A program made the position numbers and the translations under genes. Of a stretch of DNA of 64,000 nucleotides, positions 35,241 to 43,343 are shown one piece after another. The notes under the pieces were generated by a model that saw nothing but the letters and a program-made list of their open reading frames with translations, did not search any database and had not been told where the DNA came from. How positions within the stretch are numbered: position 1 is the first letter of the stretch; each line of letters starts with the position of its first letter. This stretch comes from a bacterium (GTDB lineage Bacteria > Auribacterota > Auribacteria > Auribacterales > Auribacteraceae). The DNA lies in contig JACKPL010000001.1 in NCBI GenBank assembly GCA_024233545.1, positions 62,001 to 126,000 on the forward strand, given 5' to 3'.

Positions 35241-37360
35241 GAAAGCCCTTTCTTGATGCGGATATACCATTCGCTCGCCATAAGCCCCACAAGGAACAGT
35301 AAGATAACCGGATAGTCGATAACCAGCCGGGTAATTTCCATACGTTCATAGCCGCGAGATGCTGATCGTTCAGCAATGAATGCTTCAAATTGTGATAAAG
35401 TGAAGAATGCCCCGCCCGATTTTTCTGCGATTTCCCTCAGAGTATCTTTTTGAGCGGTAATAAACCGGAATTCTTCGGTCGGCTGATGGACAATACAATA
35501 AGATGTTGCATGAGATACTTCTCCGGCGGGTGTTGTTCCCTCCAGTTCGATAAAATGTTTGCCGGGCAACGATGGGAAATAGGTGTATGATACTGTTCCG
35601 GCAGTATCCAGCAGAGGAAGAAATTCAGCGGCAGTTTTACTGCCGTCCGGTTGAGTAATGGTACCGGAAACAGTTCCTTCCACCGTCGGCTCATAGAGCG
35701 CGTTAAGCATAGTTACCTGTAACGGCACTTTCTCACCGAGAGAGTAGTTGAGGCGGGGAAGGTGCACGTGCATAAATGCGTCGTCGGATGGCGCCGCTAT
35801 CCATCCGATTATACTTTTTATAAGAGGCAGTATGGTACTGCTGTTATTTTGCGCCGCTAAATCCCATTTGTAAATGCCGCGTCCGGTAAATGCAATTACT
35901 TTGCCGTTCCCTGCTTTTGATGAAATAAGCAGTGGATATTCTTTCCCTTGCGAGGTGCGGATTTTGAGGTGTACTTCAGCAGTTAACTTAAGAGAATCTA
36001 CGCTGTTAAATCCGTCAAGGGGAGGGAACTGAGAAAAATCAATTTTTTTTATAAATTGTGAAAACGGAGAACGGTTTTGGATTGATGGCGGGCTGAACGC
36101 TTTAATAGGCTGTGTCCTAAAGTCGCCTGAGTTCAGCTGGAATGGCAGGAGCGAGAACAATCCGGATTGAGTGCCTGAACCGAATGTGTCAGGGCCGCCG
36201 AGGAAAAATATACCGCCTCCTTTAGCGGTGACAAATTGAATAAGCTGTTGAGTGTCGGTGTGTGCCAGGATTGCAAGCGGCATATTGCAAAAAATAATTC
36301 CGTCAATAGTGTCAAGGTGTGAAAAAAGATCATTTGATGGAATTGTTTTATGTGTTGAAAGAGAAAAAAATTCTTTTTTGGCGGTACCTATGACATTATA
36401 TATTTCGAGTTCAATATTTTCGAGCGATGCGATTGCCCGGAGTATGAATCCCATATCCCAAGACGGTTGTCCTGCGACGAGTATCTTAAATATATTTTTA
36501 TTTACGATGGTTCCTGTTTGAACCTGATTATTGTGGAGGTATGGTTCTGTTATTTCGGTTGTTGAAATCGAACCGGTTATAATCAGCGGCCCCAATTTTT
36601 TCGGTGTATATGAGAAAGAATAATAATCGGCAAATGGCGCGGTAATTGTTTTTATCCCTATAATTTCATTGTTTTCATCAGATAAAGTTAACGTTGCCGG
36701 AAGATTGGGATGAATTTTATGTCCGCTGACATGAACGGTAATTGCAGTTTTTTGATTGATTTCAAGAGGCGAAGAAATGTCGATGGAATCAACGGCGATA
36801 TCTGTCTGCTCTTCTACAGAACCAGCCAATACGGTATTGATCGGAGATGGAAATGTAAGGCCGGTTATCTTATCGGTGGCTCGTCCGTCTGAAAAAAGAT
36901 ATACGTCCGGCAAGCTTTCATCCGTTTGACGGAAAAAATCGGTGAGAGAACTATAAAGAGGGCTTGACGTATCTTCGGCGGACAAGGTGTCGATACTCGT
37001 TGCGGAGAGAGTATTGCCTGTGCGAAATACTCTAATATGCGAAAAGTCTTTGCGTGCAGATAAGCCGGCAAGTGTTTGACGAACGGCATCGATGCGGTGT
37101 GCAGTTCCGTTGTGCTCATCGGCAATCGACATGCTCTGTGAGGTATCGACAATGCAGTTTATCCAGTGCGGCTTTTCACGAAGCAGAGAGAATGTAATTG
37201 TCGGGTTAGCCATAAGCCACACGAGTAGCCCCAAAACGCACCATCGAAGAAAAAGAAGCAATGAAAATGTCTTGCGTGACACTCTGTTATATACAAGCAG
37301 ATAAATGAATCCGCTGGCGAACAGTATGATAAAAAGAAAAAACAGGTAAAATATGTGCAT
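35237..37360 (-). CDS. Membrane VWA protein with GATase1-like middle region
   Basis: A 707-residue membrane protein. Two hydrophobic N-terminal segments (about 5-24 and 32-52) precede a von Willebrand A domain whose MIDAS motif is Asp72-Thr-Ser-Gln-Ser76. A beta-rich stretch follows (about 190-290), then a glutamine-amidotransferase-like region with KILVAGQPSWDMGFILRAI and VTAKGGGIFFLGGPDTFG, and more beta domains with LPRLNYSLGEKVPLQV. A final membrane helix is at about 680-700. This layout is that of YfbK/BatA-linked membrane VWA proteins encoded with MoxR systems. It starts 10 bases after the BatA-like stop. Confidence 0.82.
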   Translation of the reverse strand: MHIFYLFFLFIILFASGFIYLLVYNRVSRKTFSLLLFLRWCVLGLLVWLMANPTITFSLLREKPHWINCIVDTSQSMSIADEHNGTAHRIDAVRQTLAGLSARKDFSHIRVFRTGNTLSATSIDTLSAEDTSSPLYSSLTDFFRQTDESLPDVYLFSDGRATDKITGLTFPSPINTVLAGSVEEQTDIAVDSIDISSPLEINQKTAITVHVSGHKIHPNLPATLTLSDENNEIIGIKTITAPFADYYSFSYTPKKLGPLIITGSISTTEITEPYLHNNQVQTGTIVNKNIFKILVAGQPSWDMGFILRAIASLENIELEIYNVIGTAKKEFFSLSTHKTIPSNDLFSHLDTIDGIIFCNMPLAILAHTDTQQLIQFVTAKGGGIFFLGGPDTFGSGTQSGLFSLLPFQLNSGDFRTQPIKAFSPPSIQNRSPFSQFIKKIDFSQFPPLDGFNSVDSLKLTAEVHLKIRTSQGKEYPLLISSKAGNGKVIAFTGRGIYKWDLAAQNNSSTILPLIKSIIGWIAAPSDDAFMHVHLPRLNYSLGEKVPLQVTMLNALYEPTVEGTVSGTITQPDGSKTAAEFLPLLDTAGTVSYTYFPSLPGKHFIELEGTTPAGEVSHATSYCIVHQPTEEFRFITAQKDTLREIAEKSGGAFFTLSQFEAFIAERSASRGYERMEITRLVIDYPVILLFLVGLMASEWYIRIKKGLS

Positions 37361-37370
37361 ATTATCCCTT

Positions 37371-39377
37371 TTATCCGCCTGTATTTGCGATAATGAGTTC
37401 GAGCAATGATGCGGCGATGCATAAGAAAGCCAAGAGCTGAAGAGCGCCTAATTTTCCCCAACCAAGGTTCTTTTCGGAGTGTTCTTCTAAAAGCGAAAAA
37501 ACAGGAGGGTTGTCAGGAAACCGCTCTTGGATTGCTGAGCTGTTTAACGGATGCAAATCTCCTTCTGCCGCAGGAATATTAAACGCAAAGAGCGATTCCT
37601 CAGCATCTTTCTGCAGAGTATAAAAGCCCGGCGCTGGAACTGGAAATGTGTCAATGCGGTATTTGCCGCTCATAAATACACTGTGAAGGGTATACGATTC
37701 TCCATTGTGCTGGTTCCAAAAAACGGAGAACGGTTTATCATCTTCGATGTTTATTTTGCTTCCGATGTTTCGGGTAAAATATGAAGGCGGATGCGAAGAG
37801 AGCGTCAAGCTGTAATCGATGAGAGTATGAAGCAAAGGAAGAAAAATATTCGATAGTACAAGGTTGGACGTTATGCCGGCGGCATCAGTATAAAGAATAA
37901 AAAAACGCCCTGAATAAAAGTTTAGTTCTTCCATAAACGGCGTATCTTTAAGCGTGGTAAGCAAAGGTATCCTTTGAGAAATATCGGATAAAAACAACGA
38001 ACCTGAATGAGGCGAACATGTAATATCCTCGAATGCCTCGCGTCCCATCAGTGTATATGAAGCAAATAGTGGGTGCGCAAAGTTTATGCTTCCGATTGAT
38101 GTAGAAGGATGGTGAACAGAAACATTGTCCGGCTGATAAAAAACGGTTATGGCAGTTCCGTTAGCGGCGATCCGCTTTATCCAGTCTGGGGGCGATGTGT
38201 TGGGCGCTGATGCGCAATAAAACACAATGTCAGTCGCGTTAATAGATACTGCCGGCGCCTGATCGGTACTGATACGGTAAATGGGCGGGACGGCAGATGC
38301 GCCGCTGTCGGAAAAATAAAGGTGTAATGCATTTTCCAAATATAAGGCTGAGGTGTCGTCTCCGGCAATAAACAGACGGGGCATCGGATAAACCGGAATA
38401 ACTGCAAAAAGACGGTTATCAATCGAAAAATCAGGGTAGTTGAAAGAAAAACAAGCTTTTAAAAATTTTTTGTCCAACGGTGCTTTGTACTGCAAAACAA
38501 TGTTTGATGTGCTGTTAGGCGCAGATTTTTCATATGTGTTGGCAACAGATTCGTTATCAATGCTGAATGTGCATATGTACTCAATCGGTTCATCAGAACC
38601 GAAGTTTTGTATAACCGGATTGATGGAGCTCCGTTTGCTTTGTATCGTAATTGACGGAGTATCGCTTATTCCGATCCATCCGATTCCTCCAGCCCCCGCT
38701 AACGTATCTGGGGATACAAACCGGAGTGTGTGTGTCCGGTGAAGGTAAATCGGATCGGTATTTACCCAGTTCGATTTCTGATTATCAGTGTACAGAAAAA
38801 TGTTTTTAGGTGAATCCGGCAAGTTTTTCAAAAAAATGTCTGCCGCCTGAATTGAACGGTGTATATCAAATTTATAAGGCACGGGGGCGGTATTTTTTAA
38901 AGCGTTCAAGAGACGTTCGGGAATCCCGCGCGATTCTACAATCATTAGGTTGCCGAATTCGTTCATTGTTATGAATGCACAAGGAGTGTCACGATTAAAG
39001 GAAAGAATGTCCTGTTCAATCTGTACTTGAGATTCCTTGAATGGAGATGATTGTTCAAAGGGTACGCTCATGCTCAACGAGTTATCCAATATGAATACTG
39101 TTGGCAGTTCTGTATGGGCTCCGCCGGTTGCCGATGCGTGCCGCACTATCGGGCGCGCCATAAACACAATCAGTAAAAAAATACACGCAATGCGCAGGAT
39201 AAGAAGCAGAAGGTTGAGGATTTTAAAAAAAGCCACATTGCGAATCTGGGATTCCATTAAAAAAGAAAAATAAGGAAATGCCACGGAGATAGTACGGCGG
39301 CGTTTCCACAGATTAAGCAAAAAAGGAACCGCACAGAGCGGAATAAACCAAAAATACCAGAAATTGAGAAAAAACAT
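37371..39377 (-). CDS. BatA-like membrane VWA protein
   Basis: A 668-residue protein. The N-terminus MFFLNFWYFWFIPLCAVPFLLNLWKRRR with PYFSFL and a second hydrophobic segment is the BatA/aerotolerance-type N-terminal membrane domain. A VWA-like domain follows with MIDAS-type VFILDNSLSMS (about residue 98). The long remainder is beta-rich and ends in a C-terminal membrane helix (about 645-665). The ATG at 39377 shares one base with the stop of DUF58 (TGATG); a TTG three bases earlier is possible. Third gene of the MoxR operon; MoxR-BatA systems act in envelope stress or protein assembly in other bacteria. Confidence 0.84.
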   Translation of the reverse strand: MFFLNFWYFWFIPLCAVPFLLNLWKRRRTISVAFPYFSFLMESQIRNVAFFKILNLLLLILRIACIFLLIVFMARPIVRHASATGGAHTELPTVFILDNSLSMSVPFEQSSPFKESQVQIEQDILSFNRDTPCAFITMNEFGNLMIVESRGIPERLLNALKNTAPVPYKFDIHRSIQAADIFLKNLPDSPKNIFLYTDNQKSNWVNTDPIYLHRTHTLRFVSPDTLAGAGGIGWIGISDTPSITIQSKRSSINPVIQNFGSDEPIEYICTFSIDNESVANTYEKSAPNSTSNIVLQYKAPLDKKFLKACFSFNYPDFSIDNRLFAVIPVYPMPRLFIAGDDTSALYLENALHLYFSDSGASAVPPIYRISTDQAPAVSINATDIVFYCASAPNTSPPDWIKRIAANGTAITVFYQPDNVSVHHPSTSIGSINFAHPLFASYTLMGREAFEDITCSPHSGSLFLSDISQRIPLLTTLKDTPFMEELNFYSGRFFILYTDAAGITSNLVLSNIFLPLLHTLIDYSLTLSSHPPSYFTRNIGSKINIEDDKPFSVFWNQHNGESYTLHSVFMSGKYRIDTFPVPAPGFYTLQKDAEESLFAFNIPAAEGDLHPLNSSAIQERFPDNPPVFSLLEEHSEKNLGWGKLGALQLLAFLCIAASLLELIIANTGG

Positions 39378-40264
39378 CAATAACGTTTCCTTTTTGCGAT
39401 GAATCGTAATACGGTGTCTTCAAGAGAATTATCAGTCATGATTCGGTGATAGTCGATGCCTTCGTGAATACAGTTTTGCTCATATGCTTCAATGAATGAT
39501 TGAATGCGTGATGAATAATTTTTTCGTATTCTGTCAGGCAATGTGGTCAGGTTGTCTTGCCGTTCGGGATGAGTAAATTGCACTGTGCCTTTGTACGGCA
39601 GAGTCAATTCATCGGGATGCACAAGATGCAGTACAATTATTTCGTGCTTCATTGTATGCAGATACCGCAAATGGCTGAGTACATTCTGTTGCCGGTCTAT
39701 TAAATCGGAGATAATAATAATCAGCCCGCGCCGTTTTATTTTGTTTGCTAAGTAATGAAGCGCTTTTGCAATGCCGGTTGATCCTGAACATGTGGATTGT
39801 TCAAGCATGGTTACGATGTAATGAAGATGGTCCATCGTATTGCGCGGCGGTATGTAAGCGCCTATTTTATGGGTAAAAGTGAGCAGTCCGACCGAATCGC
39901 GCTGAGCTAGCATCAGGTAACTCAGGGCAACGGTTAAAAATTTGCCGAATTCCGATTTGTTATTCATTTCAGTGCCGAAATTCATTGAGCCGCTCATGTC
40001 GAGCAGTATATATGTTTTAAGGTTAGTGTCTTCGTCAAATTGTTTGATAAAAAATTTATTGGTTTTAGCGTATAACTTCCAGTCGATATAGCGGATATCG
40101 TCACCCGGGTAGTATGATTTATGTTCTGCGAATTCTACGCTGAACCCTTTAAAGGGGCTTCTATGTTTTCCTGATACAGTTCCTTCTACTACAAGCCGTG
40201 CTTTGAGTTCCAACCCTTGAAGTTGAGCAAGAATTGATGGGTTAAGATACTTGTGCAAGGTCAC
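39377..40264 (-). CDS. DUF58 VWA-type protein
   Basis: A 295-residue DUF58 protein, the partner of MoxR ATPases. The family signature SGKHRSPFKGFSVEFAEHKSYYPGDDIRYIDWKLYAKTNKF is present (residues about 31-72), then a MIDAS-type LLDMSGSMNFG and IIIISDLID. The first codon is GTG at 40264, very close to the AGGAA site, so a TTG six bases later may be the true start. It overlaps the end of the frameshifted moxR by 23 bases, which would couple its translation to ribosomes reading the second moxR frame. Confidence 0.88.
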   Translation of the reverse strand: MTLHKYLNPSILAQLQGLELKARLVVEGTVSGKHRSPFKGFSVEFAEHKSYYPGDDIRYIDWKLYAKTNKFFIKQFDEDTNLKTYILLDMSGSMNFGTEMNNKSEFGKFLTVALSYLMLAQRDSVGLLTFTHKIGAYIPPRNTMDHLHYIVTMLEQSTCSGSTGIAKALHYLANKIKRRGLIIIISDLIDRQQNVLSHLRYLHTMKHEIIVLHLVHPDELTLPYKGTVQFTHPERQDNLTTLPDRIRKNYSSRIQSFIEAYEQNCIHEGIDYHRIMTDNSLEDTVLRFIAKRKRY

Positions 40265-41275
40265 AGTTCCTCACTGAATGGAGTAGTTTTGCGATCAATT
40301 CGTTTTTGCTGATTCCTTCTGCTTCGGCATGAAAGGTAGTGATAATCCGGTGACGCAATACGAGTGGAGCTAATGCATCAATATCGTCAAAAGATACGGC
40401 ATACCTTCCTGATAAAATGGTGCGGGCTTTACTGCCGAGGACAAGATACTGGCATGCACGGGGCCCGGCTCCCCATTGAATGTATTTTTTTACGAAATCC
40501 GGCGCAAACCGAGAATCGGGGCGAGTCATCGAGACAAGCATTACTGCATATCGTATAACCTCATCAGCGGCGGGAACCTGCTTGACTAATTCCTGTAATG
40601 AAAGAGTGTCGGCGGCGTTCAAGACCGGTTCGATTGGTGATATTACCGGCGAAGTTGTTCGTCGGACGATCTCCATTTCTTCAAGCATCGACGGATAATC
40701 AATGATGATGTTCAGCATAAACCGGTCGAGCTGTGCTTCCGGCAATGGATAGGTTCCTTCCTGTTCGATAGGATTTTGCGTTGCCAACACAAAAAAAGGT
40801 TTTTCAAGCTGATATGTATTGCCTTGAGCAGTTACTTCGTATTCCTGCATTGCCTGCAAAAGAGCGGCTTGCGTTTTTGGAGGGGTACGGTTTATTTCAT
40901 CTGCGAGAATAATGTTTGCAAAAATCGGGCCGCGGATAAACTTGAACTCTTTCATGCCGGTTTTTGCATTTTCGACAATCACGTCCGTGCCGGTTATGTC
41001 TGACGGCATAAGGTCGGGGTAAACTGTATTCGTTGAAAGTGCAGGTTGAGAATGTTTGACAACGTACGAATCAGGAGTGTCTTTGCCAGCCCGGGCACAC
41101 CTTCAAGGAGAACGTGCCCGCCGGAGTATAAAGCCCACATCATTTGTTCGACGATATGTGTTTGCCCGACAATAACTTTTTTTATTTCTGATTCAATACG
41201 TGTGTACGAGCGAGCAACTTTCTCTATTGCATCTTCAGGTGTATTTGGTGAATGCGGTGTTTTTTTTGATTCCAC
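40242..41275 (-). pseudogene. MoxR-family AAA+ ATPase, frameshifted
   Basis: MoxR ATPase split over two frames. Frame one runs from GTG at 41275 (GGAGGG upstream) and holds VIVGQTHIVEQMMWAL and Walker A LLEGVPGLAKTLL, then leaves the family at HFQRIQFTP. Frame two picks up exactly where the family continues (DLMPSDITGTDV) and holds Walker B FANIILADEINRTPPKTQAALLQAMQE, sensor FVLATQNPIEQEGTYPLPEAQLDRF and the C-terminal lid, ending at 40242. One missing base near 41013-41017, in ACCCCGACC where CCCCGGACC is expected, explains everything. It may be an assembly error, a real mutation or, less likely, programmed -1 slippage. First gene of the MoxR operon. Confidence 0.85.
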
Positions 41276-41433
41276 AGGCGAAGCCCTCCAGCATTGCGGT
41301 TACTATATACCGAATAGTATGGTATCATAAACCGTATCGGTTTGTCATCAGCAAGCAGTTTCTTTTTATTTGGCGTATTAGTTCGAATGCAGTATGATTA
41401 AGTTCGGTTGAAAAAATAAACGGGAGAATACTC

Positions 41434-41760
41434 ATGTCCGATTTAGTATCAAAAACATGCAAACCATGCGAAGGAGGTGTGACTCCTTTAAACGATGATT
41501 CCGTGCGTGCGCTCTTACCGAGCCTTAATAACTGGAACACGAACGGAACGGCAATTTTTAAGGAATTTTCATTCAAAAGTTATTATCAGACAATTGCTTT
41601 TGTTAATGCGGTTGCGTGGATGGCACATAAAGAAAACCATCATCCTAATTTAAGTGTAGGCTTTAAACAGTGTGTGGTTCAGTATACGACTCACGCAATC
41701 AACGGTTTATCGGAAAACGACTTCATCTGCGCCGCTAAGGTTGATGCGCTGGTTTCGTAA
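41434..41760 (+). CDS. phhB: Pterin-4a-carbinolamine dehydratase
   Basis: A 108-residue member of the PCD/DCoH family that dehydrates 4a-hydroxytetrahydrobiopterin (or a related pterin). It has CKPCEGGVTPL at the N-terminus, an internal F-K-S-Y-Y-Q-T helix, and the active-site region AHKENHHPNLSVGFKQCVVQYTTHAINGLSENDF with the conserved His pair. CGGGAG precedes the ATG. It is a single gene divergent from moxR. No phenylalanine hydroxylase is in the window, so the pterin substrate is unknown; many bacteria have PCD without that enzyme. Confidence 0.9.
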   Translation: MSDLVSKTCKPCEGGVTPLNDDSVRALLPSLNNWNTNGTAIFKEFSFKSYYQTIAFVNAVAWMAHKENHHPNLSVGFKQCVVQYTTHAINGLSENDFICAAKVDALVS

Positions 41761-41771
41761 CGGTATTGCAA

Positions 41772-41978
41772 TTATTTCCGGCGGCTAAGAAGAAAGAAAC
41801 CGACTCCGATAAACCCAACAGCAGGTATGAGGAGATTGATATAATTTTTAAAATATTCGAGGTATAGATGCTTATTGCCGAGCCCATACGTGAAAAGGAT
41901 TTTTAAGTTAACCAATATCAATGCGGCGGCAATGCTAAATGATGTTATCGCAATAAATAACCGTTCATTCTTAGACAT
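41772..41978 (-). CDS. Small membrane protein
   Basis: A 68-residue protein with two hydrophobic segments (about 8-30 and 45-63) and a basic C-terminus LLSRRK. The ATG at 41978 (MSKNERLF) has GGAG before it and is preferred to an upstream in-frame ATG at 42041. No recognised family. It follows the conserved exported protein on the same strand after 76 bases. Confidence 0.55.
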   Translation of the reverse strand: MSKNERLFIAITSFSIAAALILVNLKILFTYGLGNKHLYLEYFKNYINLLIPAVGFIGVGFFLLSRRK

Positions 41979-42054
41979 ATATTGCTCCGTCAATGTTACG
42001 CTGTTTTTTATTATTATTTCGACAATTGAGTATAAAAGCAAATAGTATTTTTAG

Positions 42055-43326
42055 TTATGTTTTTCTTTTTTCTTTTTTCGCGGCTGGAAAGAGTACATTA
42101 TTCAAAATGAGACGGTAACCCGGTGAATTCTTAAAAAAAATAAGGTTTGTCGGCGCTTCTCCTACCTCATGTGCGTAATCTTCGGGATCGTGTCCTCCAT
42201 AGAAGGAGAACGTCCCTTTTCCTACTGTTCCGTGAATATATTTTGCTTTGTTTTCCCCTTTGACTTCTCCCATAATTACAACATTCTTCTTGATTTTTGT
42301 TTTATCAAAACACGTTGTTTGACCAAGAAACCCTTTTATTAAACGCCGGTGGCATTGGGTGAGCATGGCCGGGATAGGGTCATACTTCGCGGCAAACTCA
42401 AATAAGACAAAATCTTCTTTCAGATGAGCGTTTTTATAGTTTTCTTGACTCACGTCAATATCGGAATATTCATATATTTCAGGGCGGGTAACAAGCGAGA
42501 AGTTTTCAAATGCGAGGCAATTGCCGAAATTGAGTTTTTTCTGATAATTAAGTTCAATCGGCGTTCCGTCAATTTCAGGGGGAACAATATCAATGTCGAG
42601 TGCGGCAAGAGAAATGTCAAGGGTATCGGTAGCCGCGCACATGGCGAACAAGAAACCTCCTTTATCGACATAACTCCTTATAACGGATGCGACGTTATTT
42701 TTAAGTTCCGGAATTGTTGCAAACCCAAACCGTTGCGCCATTTTTTGATTGGTTTCCTGCATGGTCAAATACCATGGAGCGTTGCGGTATACTGCATAAA
42801 ATTTGCCTAACTGCCCGGTAAAATCTTCATGATGCAAATGAAGCCAGTCAAATTTCTCAAGAACGCCCGATAATACTTCGGCATCCCAGATTGTTGTGAA
42901 ATCAATTTCCGCATAAGTGAGCGCTAAGACAACAGCATCGTCCCATGGTTGAGCTGTCGAAGGAGAATAGACGGCGATCCTCGGCGCTTTTTCCAGCAAT
43001 ACGATATCCATGTTATTATGAGCAATTTCATCTTCGATTTGAGCGGTTTTCCCGGCTGATACCGATTCATATGCCACTCCCATGATGTTAGCGTGCGAAA
43101 CAACTCGGGGATCGTCAGGAAATAAAAATGAACCTCCTCGGTAATTGAGAAGCCATTTGACAGTCATTCCTTGTTCGGGTTTAACCGCCCAATAGGCCAA
43201 CCCGTATGCCTTGAGATGATCGGTTTGCTCATCGTCCATGGGAACGAGCATCTCTCCGTTGCCTGAAGAGAATGAGCTCACTATCGCAGATATAAGCACG
43301 AATATACTGGACAGATATCGAAACAT
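42055..43326 (-). CDS. Conserved exported protein of the family often labelled ‘asparagine synthetase B’
   Basis: A 423-residue protein with an N-terminal signal-like hydrophobic segment. The start MLVPMDDEQTDHLKAYGLAYW and VKWLLNYRGGSFLFPD recalls a Bacteroidetes-rich family that databases often call asparagine synthetase B. I see neither the N-terminal Cys of a class-II glutaminase nor an SGGxDS PP-loop, so that name is not supported. VASVIRSYVDKGGFLFAMCAATDTLD looks like a class-I amidotransferase-like fold. The end has YGGHDPEDYAHEV. It starts 17 bases after the upstream TPR gene, which suggests a common role in the envelope. Confidence 0.7.
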   Translation of the reverse strand: MFRYLSSIFVLISAIVSSFSSGNGEMLVPMDDEQTDHLKAYGLAYWAVKPEQGMTVKWLLNYRGGSFLFPDDPRVVSHANIMGVAYESVSAGKTAQIEDEIAHNNMDIVLLEKAPRIAVYSPSTAQPWDDAVVLALTYAEIDFTTIWDAEVLSGVLEKFDWLHLHHEDFTGQLGKFYAVYRNAPWYLTMQETNQKMAQRFGFATIPELKNNVASVIRSYVDKGGFLFAMCAATDTLDISLAALDIDIVPPEIDGTPIELNYQKKLNFGNCLAFENFSLVTRPEIYEYSDIDVSQENYKNAHLKEDFVLFEFAAKYDPIPAMLTQCHRRLIKGFLGQTTCFDKTKIKKNVVIMGEVKGENKAKYIHGTVGKGTFSFYGGHDPEDYAHEVGEAPTNLIFFKNSPGYRLILNNVLFPAAKKEKRKT

Positions 43327-43343
43327 AATAGGATGTGTCCCTT

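Noticed and set aside
41005..41025. Programmed -1 frameshifting of moxR as the main explanation
   Set aside because: No classical heptameric slippery site or clear stimulatory hairpin; a missing base is simpler.
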